DNA of 22,500 nucleotides from Cryptomeria japonica (taxonomy: Eukaryota > Streptophyta > Pinopsida > Cupressales > Cupressaceae). The notes beneath the pieces were generated by a model. The model ran no database searches and was not told the origin of the DNA. It was given only the letters and a program-made list of their open reading frames with translations. Shown here piece after piece: positions 1 through 9,946 of the stretch (its first letter is position 1; each line of letters starts with the position of its first letter). Location: the NCBI RefSeq assembly GCF_030272615.1, contig NW_026728905.1:230001-252500 (forward strand). Direction: 5' to 3'. Both the position numbers and the translations under genes were made by a program.

Positions 1-740
1 GTGCCACTCTTCGCAGAGAGGTGATAGACGCCAACGAGCCCGCGCATAGCAATCGAGGTGTAAAAAGGGCGTTGAAGGCAGGAAGCCTGGACGAAAGAGG
101 CTACGAGGTCACCTCGAAGCGGTCTAAGAATCGGGCGCACTTGGGGCGACTACCAGTGCCAACCCCTTATCCCGCGGTGCGTCCGACACACAGAAATTTC
201 CAAGGCGGCCAAGGAGCCTCCCCGCATAGCAATCGGGGTGTGAGGTTACGGATGCAGCATTGATAGCAATCGAGGTGGGAGGCGAAGGATGCAGAAGTGA
301 GAGCCGAGGGATGTAGCAGAGATAGCAATCGGGGTGTGTGATGCAGAAGAGATAGCAATCGAGGTGTGCGGTGGGAAGGGCCCAGCAGCCAGAATGCATG
401 AAGCGACGGATGAAGCAGTGATGACAACCGGGCTGTGAGGAGAGGAGGGATGCAGCCAAGAAAGCAATCAGGGCTCGAGGCAAGGGATGCATCAAGGATA
501 GCAATCATGTTGTGAGGCGAGATTCCAAAGGCTAAACGTGAGAGGCTGCAGGGTCGACTCAGAGAGGTCTATGCATGTGAGAGGCTGAAAGCAAGGTCAA
601 CTCGGAGCGGTCTATGCATCGGGCGCGCTTGGGGCGACTACCAGTGCCAACCCCTTATCCCGCGACGCGTCCGACAAAGAGAACGTTCCAAGGCGGCAGA
701 GGAGGTTACCAGCCGAAGGATGCAGTAGCAATAACAGGTA
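1..740. repeat. Degenerate edge of the 188-bp repeat array
   Basis: Two diverged copies of the 188-bp unit can be picked out, at about 125-240 and 600-705. Both keep GGGGCGACTACCAGTGCCAA and the CCTTATCCCGCG block. Between them, at about 241-510, lies an irregular cluster of short pieces (GATAGCAATCGAGGTGTGAGG, GGATGCAG) derived from one end of the unit. Loss of regularity at an array edge is expected where unequal crossover no longer homogenises copies. The short open frames here, on both strands, are rich in repeated Ser-His-Pro or Cys-Tyr runs and resemble no protein. I see no gene. Confidence 0.75.
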
Positions 741-3700
741 TAGTTCCGCGGCGGCCGAGAAGACTCACCGCATAGGAATCGGGATGCGAGGCGAGGGATG
801 CGGCGGGAAGGCCCCGACGGCTAAACGGAAGAGGCTGCAGGGCCGCCTCGGAATGGTCCAAGCATCGGACGCGATTGGGACGACTACCAGTGCCAACCCC
901 TTATCCCGCGATGCGTCCGATACACAGATAGTTCCAAGGCGGCCGAGGAGCCTCACCGCATATCAATCGGGGTGCGAGGCGAGGGATGGGGCGGGAAGGC
1001 CCCAACGGCTAGACGGAAGAGGCTTCAGGGCCACCTCGGAATGCTCCAAGCATCGGACGCGCTTGGGGCGACTACCAGTGCCAACCCCTTATCCCGCGAT
1101 GCGTCCGATACACAGATGGTTCCAAGGCGGCCGAGGAGCCTCACCGCATAGCAATCGGGGGTGCGAGGCGAGGGATGGGGCGGGAAGGCCCCAACGGCTA
1201 GACGGAAGAGGCTTCAGGGCCGCCTCGGAATGGTCCAAGCATCGGACGCGCTTGGGGCGACTACCAGTGACAACCCCTCATCCCGCGATGCGTCCGATAC
1301 GAAGATGGTTCCAAGGCGGCCGAGGAGCCTCACCGCATAGCAATCGGGGTGCGAGGTGGGGGATGCGGCGAGATGGCCCCAACGGCTAGACGGAAGAGGC
1401 CACAGGGCCGCGTCGGAATAGTCCAAGCATCGGACGCGCTTGGGGCGACTACCAGTGACAACCCCTTATCCCGCGATGCGTCCGATACGAAGATAGTTCC
1501 AAGGCGGCCGAGGAGCCTCACCGCATAGCAATCCGGGTGCGAGGTGGGGGATGCGGCGAGATGGCCCCAACGGCTAGACGGAAGAGGCTGCAGGGCCGCC
1601 TCGGAATAGTCCAAGCATCGGACGCGCTTGGGGCGACTACCAGTGACAACCCCTTATCCCGCGATGCTTCCGATACGAAGACAGTTCCAAGGCGGCCGAG
1701 GAGCCTCACCGCATAGCAATGGGGGTGCGAGGTGAGGGATGCGGCGAGATGGCCCCAACGGCTAGACGGAAGAGGCCACAGGGCCGCCTCGGAATAGTCC
1801 AAGCATCGGACGCGCTTGGGGCGACTACCAGTGACAACCCCTTATCCCGCGATGCATCCGATACGAAGATAGTTCCCAGGCGGCCGAGGAGCCTCACCGC
1901 ATAGCAATCGGGGTGCGAGGCGAGGGATGCGGCGAGATGGCCCCAAAGGGTAGACGGAAGAGGCTGCGGGGCCGCCTCGGAATAGTCCAAGCATCGAACG
2001 CGCTTGGGGCGACTACCACTGCCAACCCCTTATCCCGCGATGCGTCCGATACACAGATAGTTCCGAGGCGGCCGAGGAGCTGGGGGATGCGGCGAGATGG
2101 CCCCAACGGCTAGACGGAAGAGGCTGCAGGGCCGCCTCGGAATAGTCCAAGCATCGGACGCGCTTGGGGCGACTACCAGTGACAACCCCTTATCCCGCGA
2201 TGCGTCCGATACACAGATAGTTCCGAGGCGGCCAAGGAGCCTCACCGCATAGCAATCGTGGTGCGAGGTGGGGGATGCAGCGAGATGGCCCCAACGGCTA
2301 GACGGAAGAGGCTGCAGGGCCGCCTCGGAATGGTCCAAGCATCGGACGCGCTTGGGGCGACTACCACTGCCAACCCCTTATCCCGCGATGCGTCCGATAC
2401 ACAGATAGTTCCAAGTCGGCCGAGGAGCCTCACCGAATAGCAATCGGGGTGCGAGGCGAGGGATGCGGCGAGAAAGCCCCAACGGCTAGAGGGAAGAGGC
2501 TTCAGGTCCGCCTCGGAATGGTCCAAGCATCGGACGCGCTTGGGGCGACTACCAGTGACAACCCCTTATCCCGCGACGCGTCCGATACACAGATAGTTCC
2601 AAGGCGGCCGAGGAGCCTCACCGCATAGCAATCGGGGTGCGAGGCGAGGGATGCGGCGAGAAGGACCCAACGGCTAGACGGAAGAGGCTTCAGGGCCGCC
2701 TCGGAATGGTCCAAGCATCGGACGCGCTTGGGGCGACTACCAGTGACAACCCCTTATCCCGCGACGCGTCCGATACACAGATAGTTCCAAGGCGGCCGAG
2801 GAGCCTCACCGCATAGCAATCGGGGTGCGAGGCGAGGGATGCGGCGAGAAGGACCCAACGGCTAGACGGAAGAGGCTTCAGGTCCGCCTCGGAATGGTCC
2901 AAGCATCGGACGCGCTTGGGGCGACTACCAGTGACAACCCCTTATCCCGCGACGCGTCCGATACACAGATAGTTCCAAGGCGGCCGAGGAGCCTCACCGC
3001 ATAGCAATCGGGGTGCGAGGCGAGGGATGCGGCGAGAAGGACCCAACGGCTAGACGGAAGAGGCTTCAGGGCCGCCTCGGAATGGTCCAAGCATCGGACG
3101 CGCTTGGGGCGACTACCAGTGACAACCCCTTATCCCGCGATGCGTCCGATACACAGATAGTTCCAAGGCGGCCGAGGAGCCTCACCGCATAGCAATCGGG
3201 GTGCGAGGCGAGGGATGCGGCGAGAAGGACCCAACGGCTAGACGGAAGAGGCTTCAGGGCCGCCTCGGAATGGTCCAAGCATCGGACGCGCTTGGGGCGA
3301 CTACCAGTGACAACCCCTTATCCCGCGACGCGTCCGATACACAGATAGTTCCAAGGCGGCCGAGGAGCCTCACCGCATAGCAATCGGGGTGCGAGGCGAG
3401 GGATGCGGCAAGAAGGACCCAACGGCTAGACGGAAGAGGCTTCAGGGCCGCCTCGGAATGGTCCAAGCATCGGACGCGCTTGGGGCGACTACCAGTGACA
3501 ACCCCTTATCCCGCGACGCGTCCGATACACAGATAGTTCCAAGGCGGCCGAGGAGCCTCACCGCATAGCAATCGGGGTGCGAGGCGAGGGATGCGGCGAG
3601 AAGGACCCAACGGCTAGACGGAAGAGGCTTCAGGTCCGCCTCGGAATGGTCCAAGCATCGGACGCGCTTGGGGCGACTACCAGTGACAACCCCTTATCCC

Positions 3701-5461
3701 GCGACGCGTCCGATACACAGATAGTTCCAAGGCGGCCGAGGAGCCTCACCGCATAGCAATCGGGGTGCGAGGCGAGGGATGCGGCGAGAAGGACCCAACG
3801 GCTAGACGGAAGAGGCTTCAGGGCCGCCTCGGAATGGTCCAAGCATCGGACGCGCTTGGGGCGACTACCAGTGACAACCCCTTATCCCGCGACGCGTCCG
3901 ATACACAGATAGTTCCAAGGCGGCCGAGGAGCCTCACCGCATAGCAATCGGGGTGCGAGGCGAGGGATGCGGCGAGAAGGACCCAACGGCTAGACGGAAG
4001 AGGCTTCAGGGCCGCCTCGGAATGGTCCAAGCATCGGACGCGCTTGGGGCGACTACCAGTGACAACCCCTTATCCCGCGATGCGTCCGATACACAGATAG
4101 TTCCAAGGCGGCCGAGGAGCCTCACCGCATAGCAATCGGGGTGCGAGGCGAGGGATGCGGCGAGAAGGACCCAACGGCTAGACGGAAGAGGCTTCAGGGC
4201 CGCCTCGGAATGGTCCAAGCATCGGACGCGCTTGGGGCGACTACCAGTGACAACCCCTTATCCCGCGACGCGTCCGATACACAGATAGTTCCAAGGCGGC
4301 CGAGGAGCCTCACCGCATAGCAATCGGGGTGCGAGGCGAGGGATGCGGCGAGAAGGACCCAACGGCTAGACGGAAGAGGCTTCAGGGCCGCCTCGGAATG
4401 GTCCAAGCATCGGACGCGCTTGGGGCGACTACCAGTGACAACCCCTTATCCCGCGACGCGTCCGATACACAGATAGTTCCAAGGCGGCCGAGGAGCCTCA
4501 CCGCATAGCAATCGGGGTGCGAGGCGAGGGATGCGGCGAGAAGGACCCAACGGCTAGACGGAAGAGGCTTCAGGGCCGCCTCGGAATGGTCCAAGCATCG
4601 GACGCGCTTGGGGCGACTACCAGTGACAACCCCTTATCCCGCGACGCGTCCGATACACAGATAGTTCCAAGGCGGCCGAGGAGCCTCACCGCATAGCAAT
4701 CGGGGTGCGAGGCGAGGGATGCGGCGAGAAGGACCCAACGGCTAGACGGAAGAGGCTTCAGGGCCGCCTGGGAATGGTCCATGCATCGCACGCGCTTGGG
4801 GCGACTACCAGTGACAACCCCTTATCCCGCGACGCGTCCGATACACAGATAGTTCCAAGGCGGCCGAGGAGCCTCACCGCATAGCAATCGGGGTGCGAGG
4901 CGAGGGATGCGGCGAGAAGGACCCAACGGCTAGACGGAAGAGGCTTCAGGGCCGCCTCGGAATGGTCCAAGCATCGGACGCGCTTGGGGCGACTACCAGT
5001 GACAACCCCTTATCCCGCGACGCGTCCGATACACAGATAGTTCCAAGGCGGCCGAGGAGCCTCACCGCATAGCAATCGGGGTGCGAGTCGAGGGATGCGG
5101 CGAGAAGGACCCAACGGCTAGACGGAAGAGGCTTCAGGGCCGCCTCGGAATGGTCCAAGCATCGGACGCGCTTGGGGCGACTACCAGTGACAACCCCTTA
5201 TCCCGCGATGCGTCTGATACACAGATAGTTCCAAGGCGGCCGAGGAGCCTCACCGCATAGCAATCGGGGTGCGAGGCAAGGGATGCGGCGAGAAGGACCC
5301 AACGGCTAGACGGAAGAGGCTTCAGGGCCGCCTCGGAATGGTCCAAGCATCGGACGCGCTTGGGGCGACTACCGTTGCCAACCCCTTATCCCGCGATGCG
5401 TCTGATACACAGATAGTTCCGAGGCGGCCGAGGAGCCTCACCGCATAGCAATCGGGTTGCG
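740..5461. repeat. Tandem array of a 188-bp repeat, about 25 copies
   Basis: The marker GGACGCGCTTGGGGCGAC, or a close variant, recurs at 868, 1056, 1244, 1432, 1620, 1808 and 1996. It then recurs from 2156 to 5352 every 188 bp without exception. One unit (1996 to 2156) is 160 bp because 28 bp around 2080 are missing (CTCACCGCATAGCAATCGGG and flank). Copies from about 2530 to 5160 are almost identical, and copies before 2350 carry more changes. Each unit carries CCCAACGGCTAGACGGAAG, GGCGACTACCAGTG, CCTTATCCCGCG and CGCATAGCAATCGGGGTGCG. If the Pol I-like boxes to the right are real, this array would be transcribed on the - strand as part of a long 5' external transcribed spacer; that is inference. 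A 70-codon open frame repeats in every unit but changes frame each time because 188 is not a multiple of 3, so it is not coding. Confidence 0.95.
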
Positions 5462-5704
5462 AGGCAGATTATTGGGAAGGGAACCCCCTGGGATGCGGCT
5501 CAAGCAGTGCCCAAAGGGACTGGAATGCGGAATCACATCGAGAGACCCAAATGCTATACGAGGGCTCAAATCGAATTATCGATTTGGCCACGACATGGAC
5601 GCATCGGAACGACTACCTTTGCCGAACCACTCGCAATTGCATCCATACCGAAACCAATAGACATTTCCGTTAGAGCCCTCGCATAGCATTCGGGAATCTC
5701 GCAT

Positions 5705-5792
5705 GCCCCTCTAAATCGACCAATGCTGGCGCTCAACGAAAATCCGAGCGCTACCACCGTTCGAGCGCCAGCATTGGTCGAGTTAGAGGGGC
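5705..5792. repeat. Inverted repeat / stem-loop next to proximal promoter 1
   Basis: Arms 5705-5734 and 5763-5792 are 30 bp each and pair with a single mismatch (A5714 against G5783). The 28-base loop contains ATCCGAGCG. It lies about 30 bp from the box at 5821. On the - strand this places the stem-loop near the 5' end of the predicted transcript. It is the best-preserved of three related structures. Confidence 0.9.
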
Positions 5793-5820
5793 ACGGGGGA
5801 GAATGCTCCAGTCAACACCT

Positions 5821-5832
5821 CCCCTATATAAG
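5821..5832 (-). promoter_or_regulatory. Putative RNA Pol I promoter core 1 (closest to the 188-bp array)
   Basis: On the - strand the box reads CTTATATAGGGG followed by AGGTGT. Plant Pol I start sites share TATATA(A/G)GGGG with initiation at the A/G, which would put +1 near 5825. The flank TTATTTGTCCGATTCTC on the upstream side is conserved in the other boxes. As the most gene-proximal copy it is the best candidate for the true 35S gene promoter, unless another lies left of the window. Alternative: a + strand Pol II TATA box (TATATAAG), which would not explain the invariant CCCC. Confidence 0.6.
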
Positions 5833-6188
5833 TTATTTGTCCGATTCTCGCACAACCGTAGTCTGCCTCGTCGAATCAAACAACGGTCCCAGATTCCGAC
5901 TTCCGTTCCGTAGAGACCCAAAAGCTAGATGGAGGCTCGCAAGAAAGAGAGTCGGCGCATAGCAATCGGGTTTCTCGAACGTTTAGGGACCGAGCTCACT
6001 TGCGGATAGGGCAAAATCCGCCAAGCAACCCAAAAGCTAGACGGGGGCTCGAATCGAATCGCCTAGGCGGCCACAACAACGACGTGTTGGATCGACTACC
6101 AGTGCCAAACCATTCAGCAAGACTAGTCTGTGTCGAGGCCGGATAGAGATTCTCAGAGAGCGCCCGTATAGCATTTAGGAGACCTGCC

Positions 6189-6281
6189 GCGTCCCTCACA
6201 CTCGACAAATGGTGGTGCACGTTTATAAATCCGAGCGATCCCAACCCTTTCAAGCACCAACATCGGTCGAGATAGAGGGGC
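6189..6281. repeat. Inverted repeat / stem-loop next to proximal promoter 2
   Basis: Arms 6189-6218 and 6254-6281 pair imperfectly; the best part is CTCGAC..ATG.TGGTGC. The loop again contains ATCCGAGCG (6229-6237). It has the same position relative to its box as the structure at 5705-5792. Confidence 0.65.
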
Positions 6282-6310
6282 ACGGAGGGGGCTGCGTGAG
6301 ACAACACAGT

Positions 6311-6322
6311 CCCCTATATAAG
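6311..6322 (-). promoter_or_regulatory. Putative Pol I promoter core 2
   Basis: The box core and the TTATTTGTCCGATTCTC flank are intact. The base block on the transcript side differs (ACAGT in place of ACCT before CCCC), so it is slightly degraded compared with its neighbours. It lies 490 bp from core 1. Confidence 0.55.
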
Positions 6323-6629
6323 TTATTTGTCCGATTCTCACACATCCGAAGAATGGTCATCAAATCGGACAACAGCCCAAACTTCCGACTTCCGTCCCAG
6401 AAAGCCCAAGAGCTATCTAAAACGTTCATGGCCGGAACTCGATCGCGGCTATACCAGTCCGCCAAGCAACCCAAAAGCTAGACTGGAGCTCTAGTCGAAT
6501 CACCTCTGTGGCCATTGCAAGGACGTGTTGGAGCGACTACCATTGCCGAACCATTCCGCAGGTCGAGTCCATACCAAGGCCGCATAGAGATTCACGATGA
6601 GCTCCTGCATAGCAATCAGGAGACTTGCC

Positions 6630-6723
6630 GTGTCCATCACAATCGATAAATCCTGGTGCAAGATTTTTGCATCCGAGCGCTCCAACCAGTCGAGCACCAG
6701 CATCAATCGACATAAACGGGCAC
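6630..6723. repeat. Inverted repeat / stem-loop next to proximal promoter 3
   Basis: Arms 6630-6659 and 6694-6723 match at roughly 19 of 30 positions. The innermost CTGGTGC/GCACCAG is perfect. The loop keeps ATCCGAGCG at 6671-6679. This is the weakest of the three stems, but the loop is unchanged. Confidence 0.55.
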
Positions 6724-6751
6724 GGGGGGAGGATGCTCGAGAACACTACCT

Positions 6752-6763
6752 CCCCTATATAAG
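6752..6763 (-). promoter_or_regulatory. Putative Pol I promoter core 3
   Basis: The CCTCCCCTATATAAG core and TTATTTGTCCGATTCTC flank are intact. It lies 441 bp from core 2. This is the last copy with T after AAG; all copies further right have AAGC. Confidence 0.55.
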
Positions 6764-6897
6764 TTATTTGTCCGATTCTCAAGCAGCCGAAGTCTGGTCA
6801 TCGAATCGGGTCAAAGACCACAACTTCCGACTTTACCCACAATGCAAGTCATCGAATCGAACATCGGCCCCCGAGTCGGACTCCATGCGTATGTCAG

Positions 6898-7147
6898 GTC
6901 ATCGGACCCAAATTCCGCCTTCCTGCGCATGGCGGGCCATCAATATCAACTCGGTCATCGGACCCAAACTCCGCCTTTTTGCGCATGGCACGCCTTCAAA
7001 TCGGTCATCGGACCCAAATTCCGCCTTCCTGTGCATGGCGGGCCATCAACATCAACTCGGTCATCGGACCCAAATTCCGCCTTTCTGCGCATGGCACGCC
7101 ATCAACTCGGTCATCGGACCCAAATTCCGCCTTCCTGCGCATGGCAG
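6898..7147. repeat. Alternating 56/50-bp tandem repeat
   Basis: Units start with GTCATCGGACCCAAATTCCG at 6898, 6954, 7004, 7060 and 7110, so 56- and 50-bp units alternate as a 106-bp dimer. Each has the middle GCGCATGGC. The same opening motif reappears inside the 311-bp units that follow (7148, 7198), so this array is an expansion of one end of that unit. The open frames across it are in-register translations of the repeat. Confidence 0.85.
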
Positions 7148-7296
7148 GTCATCGGACACAAATTCAGACCTCGCCAATATGCCTACGTATCGAATCGGTC
7201 ATCGGACCCAACTTCCGACTTCATCCATACTGTAGGGTCTTTGAGGTTGGCGCGGTGCGCTCAACCCGGGGAGTCGACCCATCGAAGCATACACCT

Positions 7297-7308
7297 CCCC
7301 TATATAAG
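7297..7308 (-). promoter_or_regulatory. Putative Pol I spacer promoter core 4
   Basis: First class B box. The flank towards lower coordinates is GGGGAGTCGACCCATCGAAG, and the other flank is CTATTTGTCCGATTCCCAC. No class A stem-loop is present next to it. Confidence 0.55.
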
Positions 7309-7607
7309 CTATTTGTCCGATTCCCACACCTGTGTAGTTTGCACCTCTGACCAGGACATCGACCCCAACTTCCGAACTCGACTGCAACGACGGCACCAGC
7401 GCCTTGGTGCGCACCTTGCGACGCACAGTCCCAACATTCGCCTTCCTGCACATGGCAGGTCATCGGACCCAAATTCCGACCTCGCGAGTATGCCTACATA
7501 TCGAATCGGTCATCGGACACAACTTCCGACTTCATCCATACCGTAGGGTCTTTGAGGTTGGCGCGGTGCGCTCAACCCGGGGAGTCGACCCAACGAAGCA
7601 TACACCT

Positions 7608-7619
7608 CCCCTATATAAG
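7608..7619 (-). promoter_or_regulatory. Putative Pol I spacer promoter core 5
   Basis: Class B, 311 bp from core 4. The surroundings are essentially identical (ATCGAAG becomes AACGAAG). Confidence 0.55.
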
Positions 7620-7918
7620 CTATTTGTCCGATTCCCACACCTGTGTAGTTTGCACCTCCGATCAGGACATCGACCCCAACTTCCGAACTCGCCTGCAACG
7701 ACCGAACCAGCGCCTTGGTGCGCACCTTGCAACGCACAGTGCCAACATTCGCCTTCCTGCACATGGCAGGTCATCGGACCCAAATTCCGACCTCGCGAGT
7801 ATGCCTACATATCGAATCGGTCATCGGACCCAACTTCCGACTTCATCCATACCGTAGGGTCTTTGAGGTTGGCGCGGTGCGCTCAACCCGGGGAGTCGAC
7901 CCAACGAAGCATACACCT

Positions 7919-7930
7919 CCCCTATATAAG
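7919..7930 (-). promoter_or_regulatory. Putative Pol I spacer promoter core 6
   Basis: Class B, 311 bp from core 5. It is distinguished only by GTAGCTTGCACC in place of GTAGTTTGCACC on its upstream side. Confidence 0.55.
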
Positions 7931-8229
7931 CTATTTGTCCGATTCCCACACCTGTGTAGCTTGCACCTCCGATCAGGACATCGACCCCAACTTCCGAACT
8001 CGACTAAAAAGACCGCACCAGCACCTTGGTGTGCACCTTGCAACGCACAGTGCCAACATTCGCCTTCCTGCACATGGCAGGTCATCGGACCCAAATTCCG
8101 ACCTCATGAGCATACCTACTAATCGAATCGGTCATCGGACCCAACTTCCGACTTCATCCATACCGTAGGGTCTTTGAGGTTGGCGCGGTGCGCTCAACCT
8201 GGGGAGTCGACCCATCGAAGCATACACCT

Positions 8230-8241
8230 CCCCTATATAAG
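8230..8241 (-). promoter_or_regulatory. Putative Pol I spacer promoter core 7
   Basis: Last class B box, 311 bp from core 6. The upstream flank has GATTCCGACACC. The next box is 869 bp away because the palindromic array at 8341-8966 intervenes. Confidence 0.55.
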
Positions 8242-8340
8242 CTATTTGTCCGATTCCGACACCTGTGTAGTTTGCACCTCCGCTCAGGACATCGACCCCA
8301 ACTTCCGAACTCGCCTGCAACGACCGAACCAGCGCCTTGG

Positions 8341-8966
8341 TGCGCACCAAAAGTGCGCACTTTTGGAGGGCACTTTTGTGCGCTCCAAAGGTGCGCACTT
8401 TTGGAGGGCACTTTTGTGCGCTCCAAAGGTGCGCACTTTTGGAGGGCACTTTTTGGAGGGCACTTTTGTGCGCTCCAAAGGTGCGCACTTTTGGAGGGCA
8501 CTTTTTGGAGGGCACTTTTCTGCGCTCCAAAGGTGCGCACTTTTGGAGGGCACTTTTTGGAGGGCACTTTTCTGCGCTCCAAAGGTGCGCACTTTTGGAG
8601 GGCACTTTTTGGAGGGCACTTTTCTGCGCTCCAAAGGTGCGCACTTTTGGAGGGCACTTTTTGGAGGGCACTTTTCTGCGCTCCAAAGGTGCGCACTTTT
8701 GGAGGGCACTTTTGTGCACTCCAAAGGTGCACACTTTTGGAGGGCACTTTTTGGAGGGCACTTTTCTGCACTCCAAAGGTGCGCACTTTTGGAGGGCACT
8801 TTTTGGAGGGCACTTTTGTGCGCTCCAAAGGTGCGCACTTTTGGAGGGCACTTTTTGGAGGGCACTTTTGTGCGCTCCAAAGGTGCGCACTTTTGGAGGG
8901 CACTTTTGTGCACTCCAAAGGTGCGCACTTTTGGAGGGCACTTTTCCTGCGCTCCAAAGGTGCACA
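8341..8966. repeat. 38/52-bp palindrome-rich tandem array
   Basis: The motif CCAAAGGTGCGCAC recurs at about 8385, 8423, 8475, 8527, 8579, 8631, 8683, 8721, 8773, 8825, 8877, 8915 and 8954. The steps are therefore 38 or 52 bp (last one 39). The 52-bp form is the 38-bp form plus one extra 14-bp TTTGGAGGGCACTT block. GTGCGCAC is self-complementary, and 8347-8366 is a perfect 20-bp palindrome. Open frames of 210-320 codons run through it on both strands; they are translations of the repeat (for example KVPSKSAHLWSA) and not a credible gene. Confidence 0.93.
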
Positions 8967-9098
8967 CCTAGGTGAGCACCTTCGACCACACCTTGTAGCA
9001 CACCAAACTCTGACTTTCGACTTCATCCGCAATGCAGGGTCTTTGAGGTTGGCGCAATGCGCACAACCAGGGGAGTCGACCCATCAAACCCAACACCT

Positions 9099-9110
9099 CC
9101 CCTATATAAG
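9099..9110 (-). promoter_or_regulatory. Putative Pol I spacer promoter core 8
   Basis: First class C box. The upstream flank is CTATTTGTCTGATTCTCAT, then ACATGCGTAGCC. Confidence 0.5.
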
Positions 9111-9255
9111 CTATTTGTCTGATTCTCATACATGCGTAGCCTGCAGGAGCAATTAGGACATCGACCCCAACTTTCGGCTTCTAAACGAAAACAAGGTCTT
9201 TGAGGTTGGTGTAATGCGAACAACTAGGGGAGTCAACCCATCAAACCCAACACCT

Positions 9256-9267
9256 CCCCTATATAAG
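9256..9267 (-). promoter_or_regulatory. Putative Pol I spacer promoter core 9
   Basis: Class C, 157 bp from core 8. The transcript-side flank has GGGGAGTCAACCC instead of GGGGAGTCGACCC. Confidence 0.5.
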
Positions 9268-9412
9268 CTATTTGTCTGATTCTCATACATGTGTAGTCTA
9301 CAGGAGCAATTAGGACATCGACCCCAACTTTTGACTTCTTAACGAAAACAAGGTCTTTGAGGTTGACGTAATGCGCACAACCAGGGGAGTCGACCCATCA
9401 AACCCAACACCT

Positions 9413-9424
9413 CCCCTATATAAG
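9413..9424 (-). promoter_or_regulatory. Putative Pol I spacer promoter core 10
   Basis: Class C, 157 bp from core 9. It has TTTGTCCGATTC as in classes A and B, where cores 8, 9, 11 and 12 have TTTGTCTGATTC. Confidence 0.5.
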
Positions 9425-9569
9425 CTATTTGTCCGATTCTCATACATGTGTAGCCTACAGGAGCCATTAGGACATTGACCCCAACTTTTGACTTCTTAAC
9501 GAAAACAAGGTCTTTGAGGTTGGCGTAATGCGCACAACCAAGGGAGTTGACCCATCAAACCCAACACCT

Positions 9570-9581
9570 CCCCTATATAAG
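9570..9581 (-). promoter_or_regulatory. Putative Pol I spacer promoter core 11
   Basis: Class C, 157 bp from core 10. The upstream side changes to GCCTGCAACAACGATTAGG. Confidence 0.5.
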
Positions 9582-9789
9582 CTATTTGTCTGATTCTCAT
9601 ACATGTGTAGCCTGCAACAACGATTAGGACATCCACCCCAACTTCTGAATTCGTCTGCGTTGACCGCACCAAAGGTGCACGCCTTGGTGCTCACCAAAAT
9701 CCGACTTCCGACTTCTTCTGCTATGCGGGGTCTTTGAGGTTGGCGCAGTGCGCACAACCAGGGGAGTCAACCCACCGAATGCAACACCT

Positions 9790-9801
9790 CCCCTATATAA
9801 G
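9790..9801 (-). promoter_or_regulatory. Putative Pol I spacer promoter core 12
   Basis: Class C, 220 bp from core 11 because of the 63-bp insertion. The box itself is unchanged. Confidence 0.5.
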
Positions 9802-9946
9802 CTATTTGTCTGATTCTCATACATGCGTAGACTGCAGCAATGATTAGGACATCCACCCCAACTTTTGACTTCTTAAACAAGACAGGGTCTTTGAAGTTGG
9901 TGCAGTGCACACAACCAGGGGAGTCGACCCATCAAACGCAACACCT

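Larger units (their letters stand above)
5462..6840. repeat. Three proximal promoter units (class A, about 440-490 bp)
   Basis: Three diverged units have a common order: CCCAAAAGCTAGAC (5545, 6029 and 6470 regions), GACTACCAGTGCC (5610, 6094, 6535), GCATAGCAATCGGG-like (5682, 6173, 6608), an inverted repeat with a conserved loop, and then the CCCCTATATAAG box. The first half of each unit matches the 188-bp repeat in order and spacing of landmarks, so the 188-bp array appears to be an amplified piece of this unit. Box-to-box spacing is 490 and 441 bp. No coding frame is conserved among the three units. Confidence 0.8.
7140..8340. repeat. Four 311-bp promoter-bearing repeats (class B)
   Basis: CATGGCAGGTCATCGGACC marks units at about 7141, 7451, 7762 and 8073. 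The spacing between Pol I-like boxes is exactly 311 bp. Units are nearly identical and run: CATCGGACCCAACTTCCGAC, GGGTCTTTGAGGTTGGCGCG, GGGGAGTCGACCC, the box, CTGTGTAG(T/C)TTGCACC, ACCAGCGCCTTGGTG(C/T)GCACC. The fourth unit is interrupted at its GGTGCGCACC palindrome by the 38/52-bp array. Confidence 0.92.

Noticed and set aside
2502-5346. A 70-codon open frame repeated about 20 times on the - strand
   Set aside because: The repeat period of 188 is not a multiple of 3, so each copy is in a different frame and is simply the repeat unit read once. No promoter, splice or codon signal supports it.
6842-8168. Open frames of 200-254 codons on the + strand through the promoter repeats
   Set aside because: They are built from the 50/56-bp and 311-bp repeats, and neighbouring frames contain the same peptide text out of register.
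8341-8966. CRISPR-like array
   Set aside because: The repeats are contiguous with no unique spacers, and the genome context is a plant rDNA spacer.
8132-9156. Open frames of 210-320 codons on both strands over the 38/52-bp array
   Set aside because: Direct translations of the tandem repeat in several frames at once.
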